Shown here: positions 1 to 4,459 of the stretch, one piece after another
How positions within the stretch are numbered: the first letter of the stretch is position 1
How the letters are laid out: each line of letters begins with the position of its first letter
Assembly: GCA_052143655.1 (NCBI GenBank)
Contig: JBKQSL010000213.1
Location: 1 to 7,725 of the forward strand
Length of the DNA: 7,725 nt
DNA from: CAVSUR01 sp052143655
GTDB taxonomy: Bacteria > Actinomycetota > Actinomycetes > Streptosporangiales > Streptosporangiaceae
Direction of reading: 5' to 3'
The notes under the pieces: generated by a model
The model's input: only the letters and a program-made list of their open reading frames with translations
What the model was told of the DNA's origin: nothing
The model's database searches: none
Program-made: the position numbers and the translations under genes

Positions 1-1
1 C

Positions 2-337
2 GGCGACGGGCTGGTTCTTGTCGACTTCTGGGCCTCCTGGTGCGGGCCGTGCCGGATGTTCGCGCCGGTGTTCGAGCGGGCGTCGGCCAAGCACGCGGAC
101 GCGGTGTTCGGCAAGGTGGACACCGAGGCCGAGCCAGCGCTGGCAGGCGCGTTCGGGATCTCCTCGATCCCCACGCTGATGATCATCCGGGACGGGATCG
201 TCGTCTACGCGCAGCCGGGCGCGCTGCCCGAGCCGACCCTGGAAGAGCTCATCGGCAAGGCCCGCGAGCTGGACATGGACGCGGTCCGGGCCAGCGTGGC
301 GGAGCAGGAGCAGGCCAGCCCGAGGGCCGGCCACTGA
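2..337 (+). CDS. trxA: Thioredoxin, 5' end missing
   Basis: This is a thiol-disulfide reductase of the cytosol that would be recycled by thioredoxin reductase. The frame is open from the left edge and 111 residues are visible. Residues 10-17 hold the classic WASWCGPC active site with the redox pair C14 and C17, and residues 53-58 (ISSIPT) give the conserved cis-proline opposite it. The start codon and, by family length, roughly 20 N-terminal residues (first strand and helix) lie outside the window. After the last helix there is a charged tail of about 20 residues ending in SPRAGH, longer than in E. coli TrxA. A pair of hairpins follows the stop codon. The next gene encodes a CstR-like repressor, which suits a role in thiol or persulfide chemistry, but that link is inferred from position only. 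The family call is firm; which thioredoxin paralogue this is cannot be told. Confidence 0.93.
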   Translation, partial: GDGLVLVDFWASWCGPCRMFAPVFERASAKHADAVFGKVDTEAEPALAGAFGISSIPTLMIIRDGIVVYAQPGALPEPTLEELIGKARELDMDAVRASVAEQEQASPRAGH

Positions 338-342
338 GTTCC

Positions 343-392
343 GCCGGGCCCGCGAGCCCGGCCGCGCCCGGACGGGCGCCCGCACGTCTTTC
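343..392 (+). terminator. Tandem hairpin terminator after thioredoxin
   Basis: Two perfect stems follow the thioredoxin stop closely. The first pairs GCCGGGC (343-349) with GCCCGGC (356-362) across a 6-nt loop. The second pairs GCGCCCG (364-370) with CGGGCGC (373-379). A T-rich stretch, gtctttct, follows at 386-393. This is a good intrinsic terminator by actinobacterial standards and separates the thioredoxin transcript from the repressor gene. Confidence 0.6.
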
Positions 393-406
393 TGCTCGCC
401 CCTCAA

Positions 407-427
407 TACCCTGCCGGGTACTATCAT
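407..427 (+). promoter_or_regulatory. CsoR/CstR-type operator overlapping a -10 region
   Basis: TACCC (407-411) and GGGTA (416-420) form a perfect inverted repeat around the 4-nt spacer TGCC, in the wider context ATACCC-TGCC-GGGTAC. The shape matches the GC-tract operators flanked by TA steps that are bound by CsoR/CstR (DUF156) repressors. The right half overlaps the AT-rich run TACTATCAT (419-427), a plausible -10 element, so bound repressor would block RNA polymerase. It lies 35 nt upstream of the start of the DUF156 gene, so autoregulation is the natural reading. No convincing -35 was seen. Confidence 0.6.
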
Positions 428-455
428 CACGACGTCAGGAATGGGAGGGCGGCTG

Positions 456-716
456 ATGACCGTCGACGAAGAGGCCATGGGAGCCGTGCTCAACCGGCTG
501 CGCCGGGCTCAGGGTCAGCTGGCCGGCGTGATCGGCATGATCGAGTCAGGCCGTGACTGCAAGGATGTGGTCACCCAGCTGGCTGCCGTGTCCCGTGCGC
601 TCGACCGGGCCGGGTTCAAGATCGTGGCCAGCGGGATGCGGCAGTGCCTGTCCGGCGGGGAGCAGGCCCCGATGACCCAGGACGAGCTGGAGCGGCTGTT
701 CCTGGCGCTCGCCTGA
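456..716 (+). CDS. CsoR/DUF156-family repressor, CstR-like (persulfide-sensor type)
   Basis: This is a small all-helical DNA-binding repressor (86 aa) of the CsoR/RcnR/FrmR/CstR family, which works as a tetramer. The family signature is clear: LRRAQGQLAGVIGMIESGRDC then VTQLAAVSRALDRAG. C35 and C64 are spaced exactly as the two cysteines of M. tuberculosis CsoR (C36, C65), but the Cu(I)-ligand histidine position four residues before the second cysteine (H61 in CsoR) is G60 here. Cysteine pair without histidine is the pattern of S. aureus CstR, which senses persulfide by forming Cys-Cys links. I therefore infer a reactive-sulfur or thiol sensor rather than a copper sensor. The start at 456 was chosen over the in-frame ATG at 441 because GGAGGG (444-449) sits 6 nt before it. 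An operator-like repeat lies just upstream. The family is certain; the sensing class is inferred. Confidence 0.9.
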   Translation: MTVDEEAMGAVLNRLRRAQGQLAGVIGMIESGRDCKDVVTQLAAVSRALDRAGFKIVASGMRQCLSGGEQAPMTQDELERLFLALA

Positions 717-735
717 GCGAGCCAGCTGCGGATGC

Positions 736-762
736 GGCGCCCGGAAGCTGATCCCGGGCGCC
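736..762. terminator. Bidirectional hairpin terminator between convergent genes
   Basis: GGCGCCCGG (736-744) pairs perfectly with CCGGGCGCC (754-762) across a 9-nt loop. It lies in the 51-bp gap between the stop codons of the DUF156 repressor (ending 716) and the convergent PII gene (ending 768), so it can serve both transcripts. There is no T tract, as is common in very GC-rich actinobacteria. Confidence 0.65.
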
Positions 763-767
763 CGCGC

Positions 768-1106
768 TCACACAGCGTCCGGGCCGCGCTGGCCGGTCCG
801 CACCCGGATGATCGAGTCGACCGGGGTGACCCAGATCTTGCCGTCACCGATCGTGCCGGTCCGCGCCGCGTGCACCAGGGCGTAGACGACCCGCTCGGCG
901 GCTGCGGAGTCGACGACCATGTCGAGCCGGATCTTGGGCACCAGGGATGCGCCGAGGTCCTCGTTATGGCGCGGGTCGGGATGGCCGTACTGATGGCCGA
1001 AGCCGCGGACCTCCTGCACCGTCAGTCCGTGCGCCCCGCTGCCGATCACGGCCGAGACGACCTCGTCGAGCCGCTCCGGCTTGACGACTGCCGTGATCAG
1101 TTTCAT
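768..1106 (-). CDS. PII signal-transduction protein (GlnB/GlnK family), Tyr51 absent
   Basis: This 112-aa protein is a full-length PII regulator, a cytosolic trimer that integrates ATP/ADP and 2-oxoglutarate and controls partner proteins through its T-loop. It opens MKLITAVVKPERLDEV. Ligand residues stand at canonical positions: Q39 in GFGHQ, K58 in VPKIR, G87-D88-G89-K90, and R101/R103 in IIRVRTG. The T-loop (about 37-55) is divergent: residue 51, the Tyr uridylylated or adenylylated by GlnD in most PII proteins, is Leu, and position 46 is Arg rather than Tyr, so covalent control is not expected. The ATG at 1106 has purine-rich GAGAGG two bases upstream and GGGAGG nine bases upstream. The frame stays open further upstream to 1691, but that part is low-complexity Arg/Pro/Gly/Ala with no PII homology. 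No amtB or glnD is adjacent. Two DosR-box-like sites lie 154-190 nt upstream. The family is certain; the partner is unknown. Confidence 0.92.
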   Translation of the reverse strand: MKLITAVVKPERLDEVVSAVIGSGAHGLTVQEVRGFGHQYGHPDPRHNEDLGASLVPKIRLDMVVDSAAAERVVYALVHAARTGTIGDGKIWVTPVDSIIRVRTGQRGPDAV

Positions 1107-1175
1107 GACCTCTCGCCTCCCGCAGGACCCGCCCGCCGCAGCCCGCGCACCCGCCCGACTCGGGCCGGCCGGGAC

Positions 1176-1191
1176 GGCGGGCATGCCCGCC
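1176..1191. repeat. Perfect 16-bp palindrome upstream of the PII gene
   Basis: GGCGGGCATGCCCGCC is its own reverse complement. It lies 70-85 nt upstream of the PII start codon, between that start and the DosR-like boxes. This fits a dimeric regulator's operator in the promoter or leader, but no known consensus is recognised. A GGGAC pentamer directly precedes it at 1171-1175. Confidence 0.4.
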
Positions 1192-1260
1192 TCTGCCGGG
1201 CACCCGGCCAGCATCGGACCAGTGCGAGCCGCCGCGGCAGAGGCCATCGGCGGCCGAACC

Positions 1261-1296
1261 AGGCCGAAGGTCCCGCCCGTATGGGCCACAGGTCCC
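1261..1296 (-). promoter_or_regulatory. Tandem DosR/DevR-like boxes upstream of PII gene
   Basis: Read on the minus strand, 1296-1283 is GGGACCTGTGGCCC and 1274-1261 is GGGACCTTCGGCCT. The mycobacterial DosR core is GGGACTWWAGTCCC. These sites keep the GGGAC half and the G-rich/CCC half, with GGCCC in place of GTCCC. Their centres are 22 bp apart, two helical turns, the kind of spacing expected for cooperative binding on one DNA face. They lie 154 nt and more upstream of the PII start on the matching strand, which would leave a long leader of roughly 100 nt or more. Assignment to PII is by orientation and distance. Confidence 0.45.
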
Positions 1297-1558
1297 TGAC
1301 GGGCGGCCCGGGCACCGGTCAGGGTTGATCCTGGTACCCGCTGAGGGGACTGCCGGCTAACCACGGGCTGTCGGCCAACAGCTCGCCTGGGTCCGCGGGA
1401 CATGCGGAGCTGGGGACCGGAACGGCTCACTGCCGGGCCGCCGATCCTCCCTGTCGTCAGACAGATATTCGCTGGACCGCCTGGGCATGTCGCGTCCCCG
1501 TCGGCGGGTGCCGCCAGTGCCGGGTCCCCCGGCGGTGCTGGCCGACCCGCACTGTGAC

Positions 1559-1706
1559 CTGGTCCCAGCCCCCCTTCCGGGACCAGAGGATCCCCTCCCG
1601 GCCGCTGGCCGGCCTTCGTCACAGCGCGGGCCGGCTCGCGCAGCTGCCTGCGGTCCGGCAGCGGCTCGTCGCCGGACTCCCCGGCAGGCATGCCGGGGAG
1701 TCCGGC
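1559..1706. other. Cluster of inverted repeats including a perfect 16-bp stem
   Basis: Three nested-scale hairpins follow each other. CTGGTCCC (1559-1566) pairs with GGGACCAG (1579-1586). GCTGCC (1643-1648) pairs with GGCAGC (1657-1662). GCCGGACTCCCCGGCA (1671-1686) pairs perfectly with TGCCGGGGAGTCCGGC (1691-1706) across the tetraloop GGCA. The last is the strongest stem in the window. No T tract follows on either strand and no gene ends nearby, so it is not an ordinary gene terminator. A structured leader, a small RNA with its terminator, or a protein-binding site are all possible. Confidence 0.5.
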
Positions 1707-1758
1707 CGGCCGGCGGAAAGTGGTCCCGGCCCAGACCGGTCCTTGTGCTCGGCCCCGC

Positions 1759-1772
1759 GGGACAAAGGGCCC
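1759..1772 (+). promoter_or_regulatory. DosR/DevR-like box upstream of flavin split-barrel gene
   Basis: GGGACAAAGGGCCC matches the pattern GGGAC-N4-GGCCC in full and agrees with the mycobacterial core GGGACTWWAGTCCC at 11 of 14 positions. It ends 81 nt before the ATG at 1854. A similar box stands 85 nt before the next gene, and that near-equal spacing supports function. The regulator gene itself is not in the window. Confidence 0.45.
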
Positions 1773-1853
1773 TGCCTGCCCCGGTCACGCGGCGGGCATT
1801 CTCGAGGCAGCAAGCACGCGAGGGCCACCAGCCTCCGCCGAGGAGGGCAGGTT

Positions 1854-2288
1854 ATGCCAGGCAGCCACGTTCAGCGAGAGCTGAGCCGGGGAGAAGCGCT
1901 GCAGTTGCTGAGCAGCGTTCCGATGGGCCGCGTGGTATTCACGCGGCACGCGCTGCCGGCCATCCGCCCGGTCTCGCACATCGTCGAGGACGGGCGGATC
2001 GTGTTCCGCACAGGCACCGAGAGCCCACTCAGCGCGAGCATGCGCAGCGGGGCAGAAACCGTGCTGGCGTTCGAGGCTGACGTGATCGACCCGCAGGACC
2101 ACACCGGGTGGGCCGTCGTCGCCGTCGGCGGGTCCCGCCGCGTCGATGACCCGGCCGCCGTCAGCCATTACCAGCGTGTCCTCCCCTCGCTGGATGACGG
2201 CGGCGACGACGAGCTGATCGCCATCCAGGCCGACTTGGTCAGCGGCTACCGGATGATGGCGGCGGGCGCCAGCATGTCCTCGTCCTGA
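1854..2288 (+). CDS. Pyridoxamine 5'-phosphate oxidase-like flavin-binding split-barrel protein
   Basis: This 144-aa protein belongs to the PNPOx-like split beta-barrel family, small cytosolic proteins that bind FMN or, in some actinobacterial branches, F420 and carry out poorly known redox reactions. Diagnostic stretches are MGRVVFTRHALPAIRPVSHI (24-43), the following strand DGRIVFRTGTESPL (46-59), AETVLAFEADVID (67-79) and TGWAVVAVGGSRRV (84-97). This order matches the Pyridox_ox_2-type members, not the biosynthetic PdxH, which is longer. The ATG at 1854 is preceded by AGGAGGG (1841-1847) with a 6-nt gap, a near-ideal ribosome site that settles the start; the open frame before it is not coding-like. 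A DosR-like box lies upstream and a DUF1918 gene follows after 165 nt. The fold is confidently assigned; cofactor and substrate cannot be told. Confidence 0.88.
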   Translation: MPGSHVQRELSRGEALQLLSSVPMGRVVFTRHALPAIRPVSHIVEDGRIVFRTGTESPLSASMRSGAETVLAFEADVIDPQDHTGWAVVAVGGSRRVDDPAAVSHYQRVLPSLDDGGDDELIAIQADLVSGYRMMAAGASMSSS

Positions 2289-2354
2289 CCGCCATCGGCA
2301 GCCGGCTGGCTCGGGCCGGGCCGCGGGCCCGTGAGCACGACGGCCCGGATTGAC

Positions 2355-2368
2355 GGGACCTTAGCCCC
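2355..2368 (+). promoter_or_regulatory. DosR/DevR-like box upstream of DUF1918 gene
   Basis: GGGACCTTAGCCCC differs from the mycobacterial core GGGACTWWAGTCCC at only two positions and from GGGAC-N4-GGCCC at one. It ends 85 nt before the GTG at 2454. A weaker half-like sequence, GGGGCTTCGGGC, follows at 2400-2411, about 45 bp away centre to centre. The position between the two genes suggests that DUF1918 has its own promoter and is not simply co-transcribed. Confidence 0.5.
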
Positions 2369-2453
2369 TGAGTCACGCAGGGCGGTGGCACGAACACTAG
2401 GGGCTTCGGGCGATGCCCGGCTGGGTGATGGCCTCGACGGGACGGAGGTCATG

Positions 2454-2708
2454 GTGAAGGCGAATATCGGCGACCGCCTGATAGCTGACGGCCACAGCGA
2501 TCGCGTTGGCGTGATCATCGGGCTGCGCAATGCCGACGGGACTCCGCCATATATCGTCAAATGGCAGACTGACGGCCATATCGCGCTGTTTTTTCCCGGT
2601 CCCTACACCCGCATAGCACCGGCCGAGCCGGCGGCGGACGGCCCGCTGGCGGAGGGCAGCACCGCCGGGCCGGCCCGGCCGGCGGGCAAGGACTCAGCGG
2701 CCTGCTGA
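2454..2708 (+). CDS. DUF1918 protein (Rv0569/Rv2302 family)
   Basis: This is a small protein of 84 aa with an N-terminal DUF1918 domain (about residues 1-55): KANIGDRLIADGH, then GVIIGLRNADGTPPYIVKW, then DGHIALFFPGP. These match the family pattern VGD-L-V-G / IxEVR-x-DG-PPY-V-W / GH-x-x-x-x-PG. The loop after the first strand is several residues shorter than in M. tuberculosis Rv2302. The family fold is a small beta-barrel of unknown function; Rv0569, a member, is in the M. tuberculosis DosR hypoxia regulon. The C-terminal 30 residues are Ala/Gly/Pro-rich and probably disordered. GGAGG (2444-2448) sits 5 nt before GTG at 2454 and only 2 nt before ATG at 2451, so GTG is preferred; the difference is one residue. 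A DosR-like box lies 85 nt upstream. Confidence 0.85.
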   Translation: MKANIGDRLIADGHSDRVGVIIGLRNADGTPPYIVKWQTDGHIALFFPGPYTRIAPAEPAADGPLAEGSTAGPARPAGKDSAAC

Positions 2709-2746
2709 CCAGTTACCGGCCGCCGCCGGCCAGCACGGGAAGTCCC

Positions 2747-2828
2747 GGTCAGCCCGCGCGGTGCTGGTCAGCCGCGCGGCGCCGGTCAGCCGCAAGGTGC
2801 GGCTGGGCCGCCGGATGCCCCGGTCAGC
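2747..2828. repeat. Imperfect 18-19 bp tandem repeats (GGTCAGC units)
   Basis: The heptamer GGTCAGC recurs at 2747, 2766, 2784 and 2822, with steps of 19, 18 and 38 bp. The flanks are also similar, for example CCGGTCAGCCCGCGCGGTG, then CTGGTCAGCCGCGCGGCG, then CCGGTCAGCCGCAAGGTG. The last copy runs into the stop codon (2824-2826) of the minus-strand hydrolase gene, so the 3' end of that gene is part of the repeat tract. Confidence 0.6.
2787..2805. terminator. Hairpin in the convergent DUF1918 / hydrolase gap
   Basis: CAGCCGC (2787-2793) pairs perfectly with GCGGCTG (2799-2805) across AAGGT. A second, smaller stem, CCGGC/GCCGG, lies near 2716-2729. The gap (2709-2823) separates two convergent genes, so a bidirectional terminator is expected here. 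There is no T tract. The stem is built from one of the GGTCAGC repeat units. Confidence 0.45.
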
Positions 2829-4050
2829 GCGGGACAGACGCCCGCAGGGCCAGGATCGCGCTGACGTCCGCGCGGAACGTCTGGCGGCCGAGCTGGCCGC
2901 CCCGGTACCCGGACGTCAGCGCAGTCAGCGCATGCTCGCCCTCGCCAACGTCCTGGCCCGAGCACAGCAGTAGCTGCATGCCCGCCCGCGCCGCCAGCTC
3001 AGCCCGGTTCCCGATCGTGCCGTAGGCACGCAGTGCGCCGGCTTCCAGCGCGTCAGTGATCGTCACGCCGCGGAAGCCCAGGCGCTTGCGCAGCTCGCCT
3101 TGCACGATGTTGGTGGACAGGCCCGCTGGCCGGGGGGCCAGCGCCGGGTAGCGGGCCCACGACACCATGACAAGCCGGACCCCGGCGGCGATGGCCGCCT
3201 TGTACGGGTACTCGTCCACCGTGCGGATCTGCCGGGCCGACAGGCGCAGCGTCACCGGCCGCACGTCGGTGTCCTGGTTCTTCGTGGCGGCGCCGAGGCC
3301 GGGGAAGTGCTTGGCGGTGGCCGCCACTCCGCCGCGCTGCTGTGCCCTGATGAAGTCAGCGCCGAGGTAGGAGACGGTACGGGCATGGTTGCTGTAGGAC
3401 CGGCCGAACTGGTCGATGAAGTTGCCCGCCTTGCGGTACACGTCGAGCACCGGCGCCAGGTTGACGTTCATGCCGACGCCGCGCAGGTTAGCCGCGGCCC
3501 CGCGGCCGGCCAGCTTGGCCTGGGCCGCCGGGTGAGCTGACTGGCCGATCTGCTTCTCCGACAGCGCCGGGGCGCCGGGCAGCCGCCGGACCTCGCCGCC
3601 CTCCTGGTCGGTCATCAGCAGCAGCGGCAGCCGCACCGGGTTGTCCGGGCTGGCGTCGGCCTGCTCCAGCTTCCTGGTCACCGCGGCGACCTGCGGCTCG
3701 CTGGAGATGTTCTGCGAGAAGAAGATCACCCCGGCGGCGTCGCCATGCCGGATCAGGGACAGCAGCCCGGCGGGCGGGTTGAGGCCGCTGTAGCTGTAGA
3801 TCACCCGCTGTCCGGCCAGCTGCCGGTCGGTCAGCTTCGGCAGAGCCGCGGCGGCCCGGCCGGCCGAGGCGGCAGGCGCGGCCGCAGGCGCCTGGGCCGG
3901 CCGCGAGACGTGCCCGGACGAGGACATCAGCACTCCGTGCCGGGGTGCGCCGGGCGAGCGGCCGGCTGCGGCTGACCACGCGATGGCGGCAACCGCCGCG
4001 ATCACGACGCAAGCCGCGCCGATCCGCAGCCAGAGCGGGGAAATACGCAC
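2824..4050 (-). CDS. Membrane-anchored glycoside hydrolase family 3 protein (beta-N-acetylhexosaminidase, NagZ/LpqI-like)
   Basis: This 408-aa protein is a GH3 N-terminal-domain enzyme that probably removes beta-linked N-acetylglucosamine from cell-wall muropeptides outside the membrane. Residues 7-26 form one hydrophobic segment (signal peptide or anchor) with no lipobox cysteine, followed by an Ala/Pro-rich linker to about 72. The TIM-barrel domain then shows LLMTDQEGGEVRRLPG (144-159), GMNVNLAPVLDV (193-204), AKHFPGLG (246-253) and VTITDALEAGA (329-339), in which D333 fits the catalytic nucleophile. The Asp-His acid/base dyad loop of Gram-negative NagZ (KHFPGHG...DSH) is absent: the loop here is KHFPGLGAATKNQDTD. 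To my knowledge the actinobacterial LpqI branch has this same form. The start is GTG with GAGAGG 7 nt upstream. A possible ECF promoter lies at 4088-4113. The GH3 fold is firm; the exact substrate is inferred. Confidence 0.88.
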   Translation of the reverse strand: MRISPLWLRIGAACVVIAAVAAIAWSAAAGRSPGAPRHGVLMSSSGHVSRPAQAPAAAPAASAGRAAAALPKLTDRQLAGQRVIYSYSGLNPPAGLLSLIRHGDAAGVIFFSQNISSEPQVAAVTRKLEQADASPDNPVRLPLLLMTDQEGGEVRRLPGAPALSEKQIGQSAHPAAQAKLAGRGAAANLRGVGMNVNLAPVLDVYRKAGNFIDQFGRSYSNHARTVSYLGADFIRAQQRGGVAATAKHFPGLGAATKNQDTDVRPVTLRLSARQIRTVDEYPYKAAIAAGVRLVMVSWARYPALAPRPAGLSTNIVQGELRKRLGFRGVTITDALEAGALRAYGTIGNRAELAARAGMQLLLCSGQDVGEGEHALTALTSGYRGGQLGRQTFRADVSAILALRASVPR

Positions 4051-4087
4051 AAGTTCGCCTCTCTGCGGGCCGGGTCAGCGTCCGGTC

Positions 4088-4113
4088 GACGCCGCTCCTG
4101 CCATTAACGTTCC
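4088..4113 (-). promoter_or_regulatory. Possible ECF-sigma promoter for the GH3 hydrolase
   Basis: On the minus strand, GGAAC (4113-4109) and CGTC (4091-4088) are separated by 17 nt. This matches the GGAAC-N16/17-CGT layout of SigE-type ECF promoters in actinobacteria. Transcription would begin near 4080 and leave a leader of about 30 nt before the GTG at 4050. Control by an envelope-stress sigma factor would suit a cell-wall hydrolase. Short motifs like this do occur by chance. Confidence 0.35.
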
Positions 4114-4208
4114 TGGCCCGGCCCGCGCTTCCAGCACCAGGAATTTCCCGCCGTCCGTGTCCGGCCGACGCGGCGCGGCCCGGTGCGGCGCCCGCGGAAC
4201 GAGTGAGC

Positions 4209-4266
4209 GTCCTGGTCACGGCGGCGGTTCCGGCTAGCCGCAGCCGGGCAGCACCGTCACCAGGAC
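4209..4266. terminator. Long inverted repeat downstream of MFS gene, possible terminator
   Basis: GTCCTGGTCACGG (4209-4221) and CCGTCACCAGGAC (4254-4266) pair at 12 of 13 positions. The 32-nt interval contains its own hairpin, CCGGCT/AGCCGG (about 4230-4247). The structure lies about 195 nt beyond the MFS stop on the minus strand and upstream of the hydrolase promoter, so termination of the MFS transcript is the likeliest role. It has no T tract. Binding of a regulator is an alternative. Confidence 0.4.
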
Positions 4267-4345
4267 CAGTCCAGCATCACATAAAGTCGCGGCCCGGCCC
4301 GGCGGTTGCGGGTTCCTGGCGCGGCGCAGGCAGCGCCGAGCCCCC

Positions 4346-4414
4346 GTTGCGGGGCGGTGGCCGGGCCGGTTGCGGGGCGGTGGCCAGGCCGGTTGCGGGG
4401 CGGTGGCCGGGCCC
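4346..4414. repeat. Three 23-bp tandem repeats next to the MFS stop codon
   Basis: Copies at 4346-4368, 4369-4391 and 4392-4414 each begin GTTGCGGGGCGGTGGCC and differ at one or two bases. A decayed copy follows at about 4415-4437, and a partial one, GTTACGGGGCGGTGGCGGGC, stands at 4459-4478. The partial copy overlaps the end of the MFS gene: its GTTAC (against GTTGC in the other copies) supplies the TAA stop read on the minus strand. The unit length is not a multiple of three. Confidence 0.75.
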
Positions 4415-4459
4415 TGTCGCAGCGATGGCCGGCCCCGGCACAGGGCGGCGGCGGCCCGG

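Larger units (their letters stand above)
1107..1853. other. 747-bp divergent intergenic region rich in GGGAC sites and inverted repeats
   Basis: No convincing gene is seen between the PII start and the flavoprotein start; the open frames here read as compositionally biased Arg/Pro/Gly/Ala protein without domains. The stretch contains a 16-bp palindrome (1176-1191), tandem DosR-like boxes (1261-1296), a further box (1759-1772), an 8-bp inverted repeat (1559-1586), a small stem (1643-1662) and a perfect 16-bp inverted repeat (1671-1706). The pentamer GGGAC or its complement occurs about ten times here, for example at 1171, 1346, 1397, 1413 and 1579 on the plus strand. That is more than I would expect by chance at this composition, though the estimate is rough. 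It probably carries promoters for both flanking genes and perhaps a small RNA. Confidence 0.6.
4051..4459. other. 409-bp intergenic region between hydrolase and MFS genes
   Basis: No credible gene is seen. From left to right it holds the hydrolase ribosome site and possible promoter (4058-4113), GC-rich sequence without recognised structure (4114-4208), a long inverted repeat (4209-4266), a short palindrome GGACCAGTCC (4263-4272), and 23-bp tandem repeats (4346-4414) that run on in degenerate form to the MFS stop codon at 4460. Confidence 0.6.

Noticed and set aside
441..455. Start of the DUF156 gene at ATG 441
   Set aside because: The ribosome site GGAGGG (444-449) lies inside this extension and is correctly spaced for the ATG at 456.
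1107..1691. In-frame extension of the PII reading frame upstream to 1691 on the minus strand (about 195 extra residues)
   Set aside because: The added part is low-complexity Arg/Pro/Gly/Ala sequence with no homology, while a canonical PII start (MKLITAVVKP) with ribosome site occurs at 1106.
1357..1788. A hypothetical gene on the minus strand in the large intergenic region
   Set aside because: Biased composition, no ribosome site, no domain, and it runs through the perfect 16-bp inverted repeat and other stems.
1554..1853. Upstream extension of the flavin split-barrel frame to 1554
   Set aside because: AGGAGGG six bases before the ATG at 1854 fixes the start, and the upstream residues are not protein-like and cross strong hairpins.
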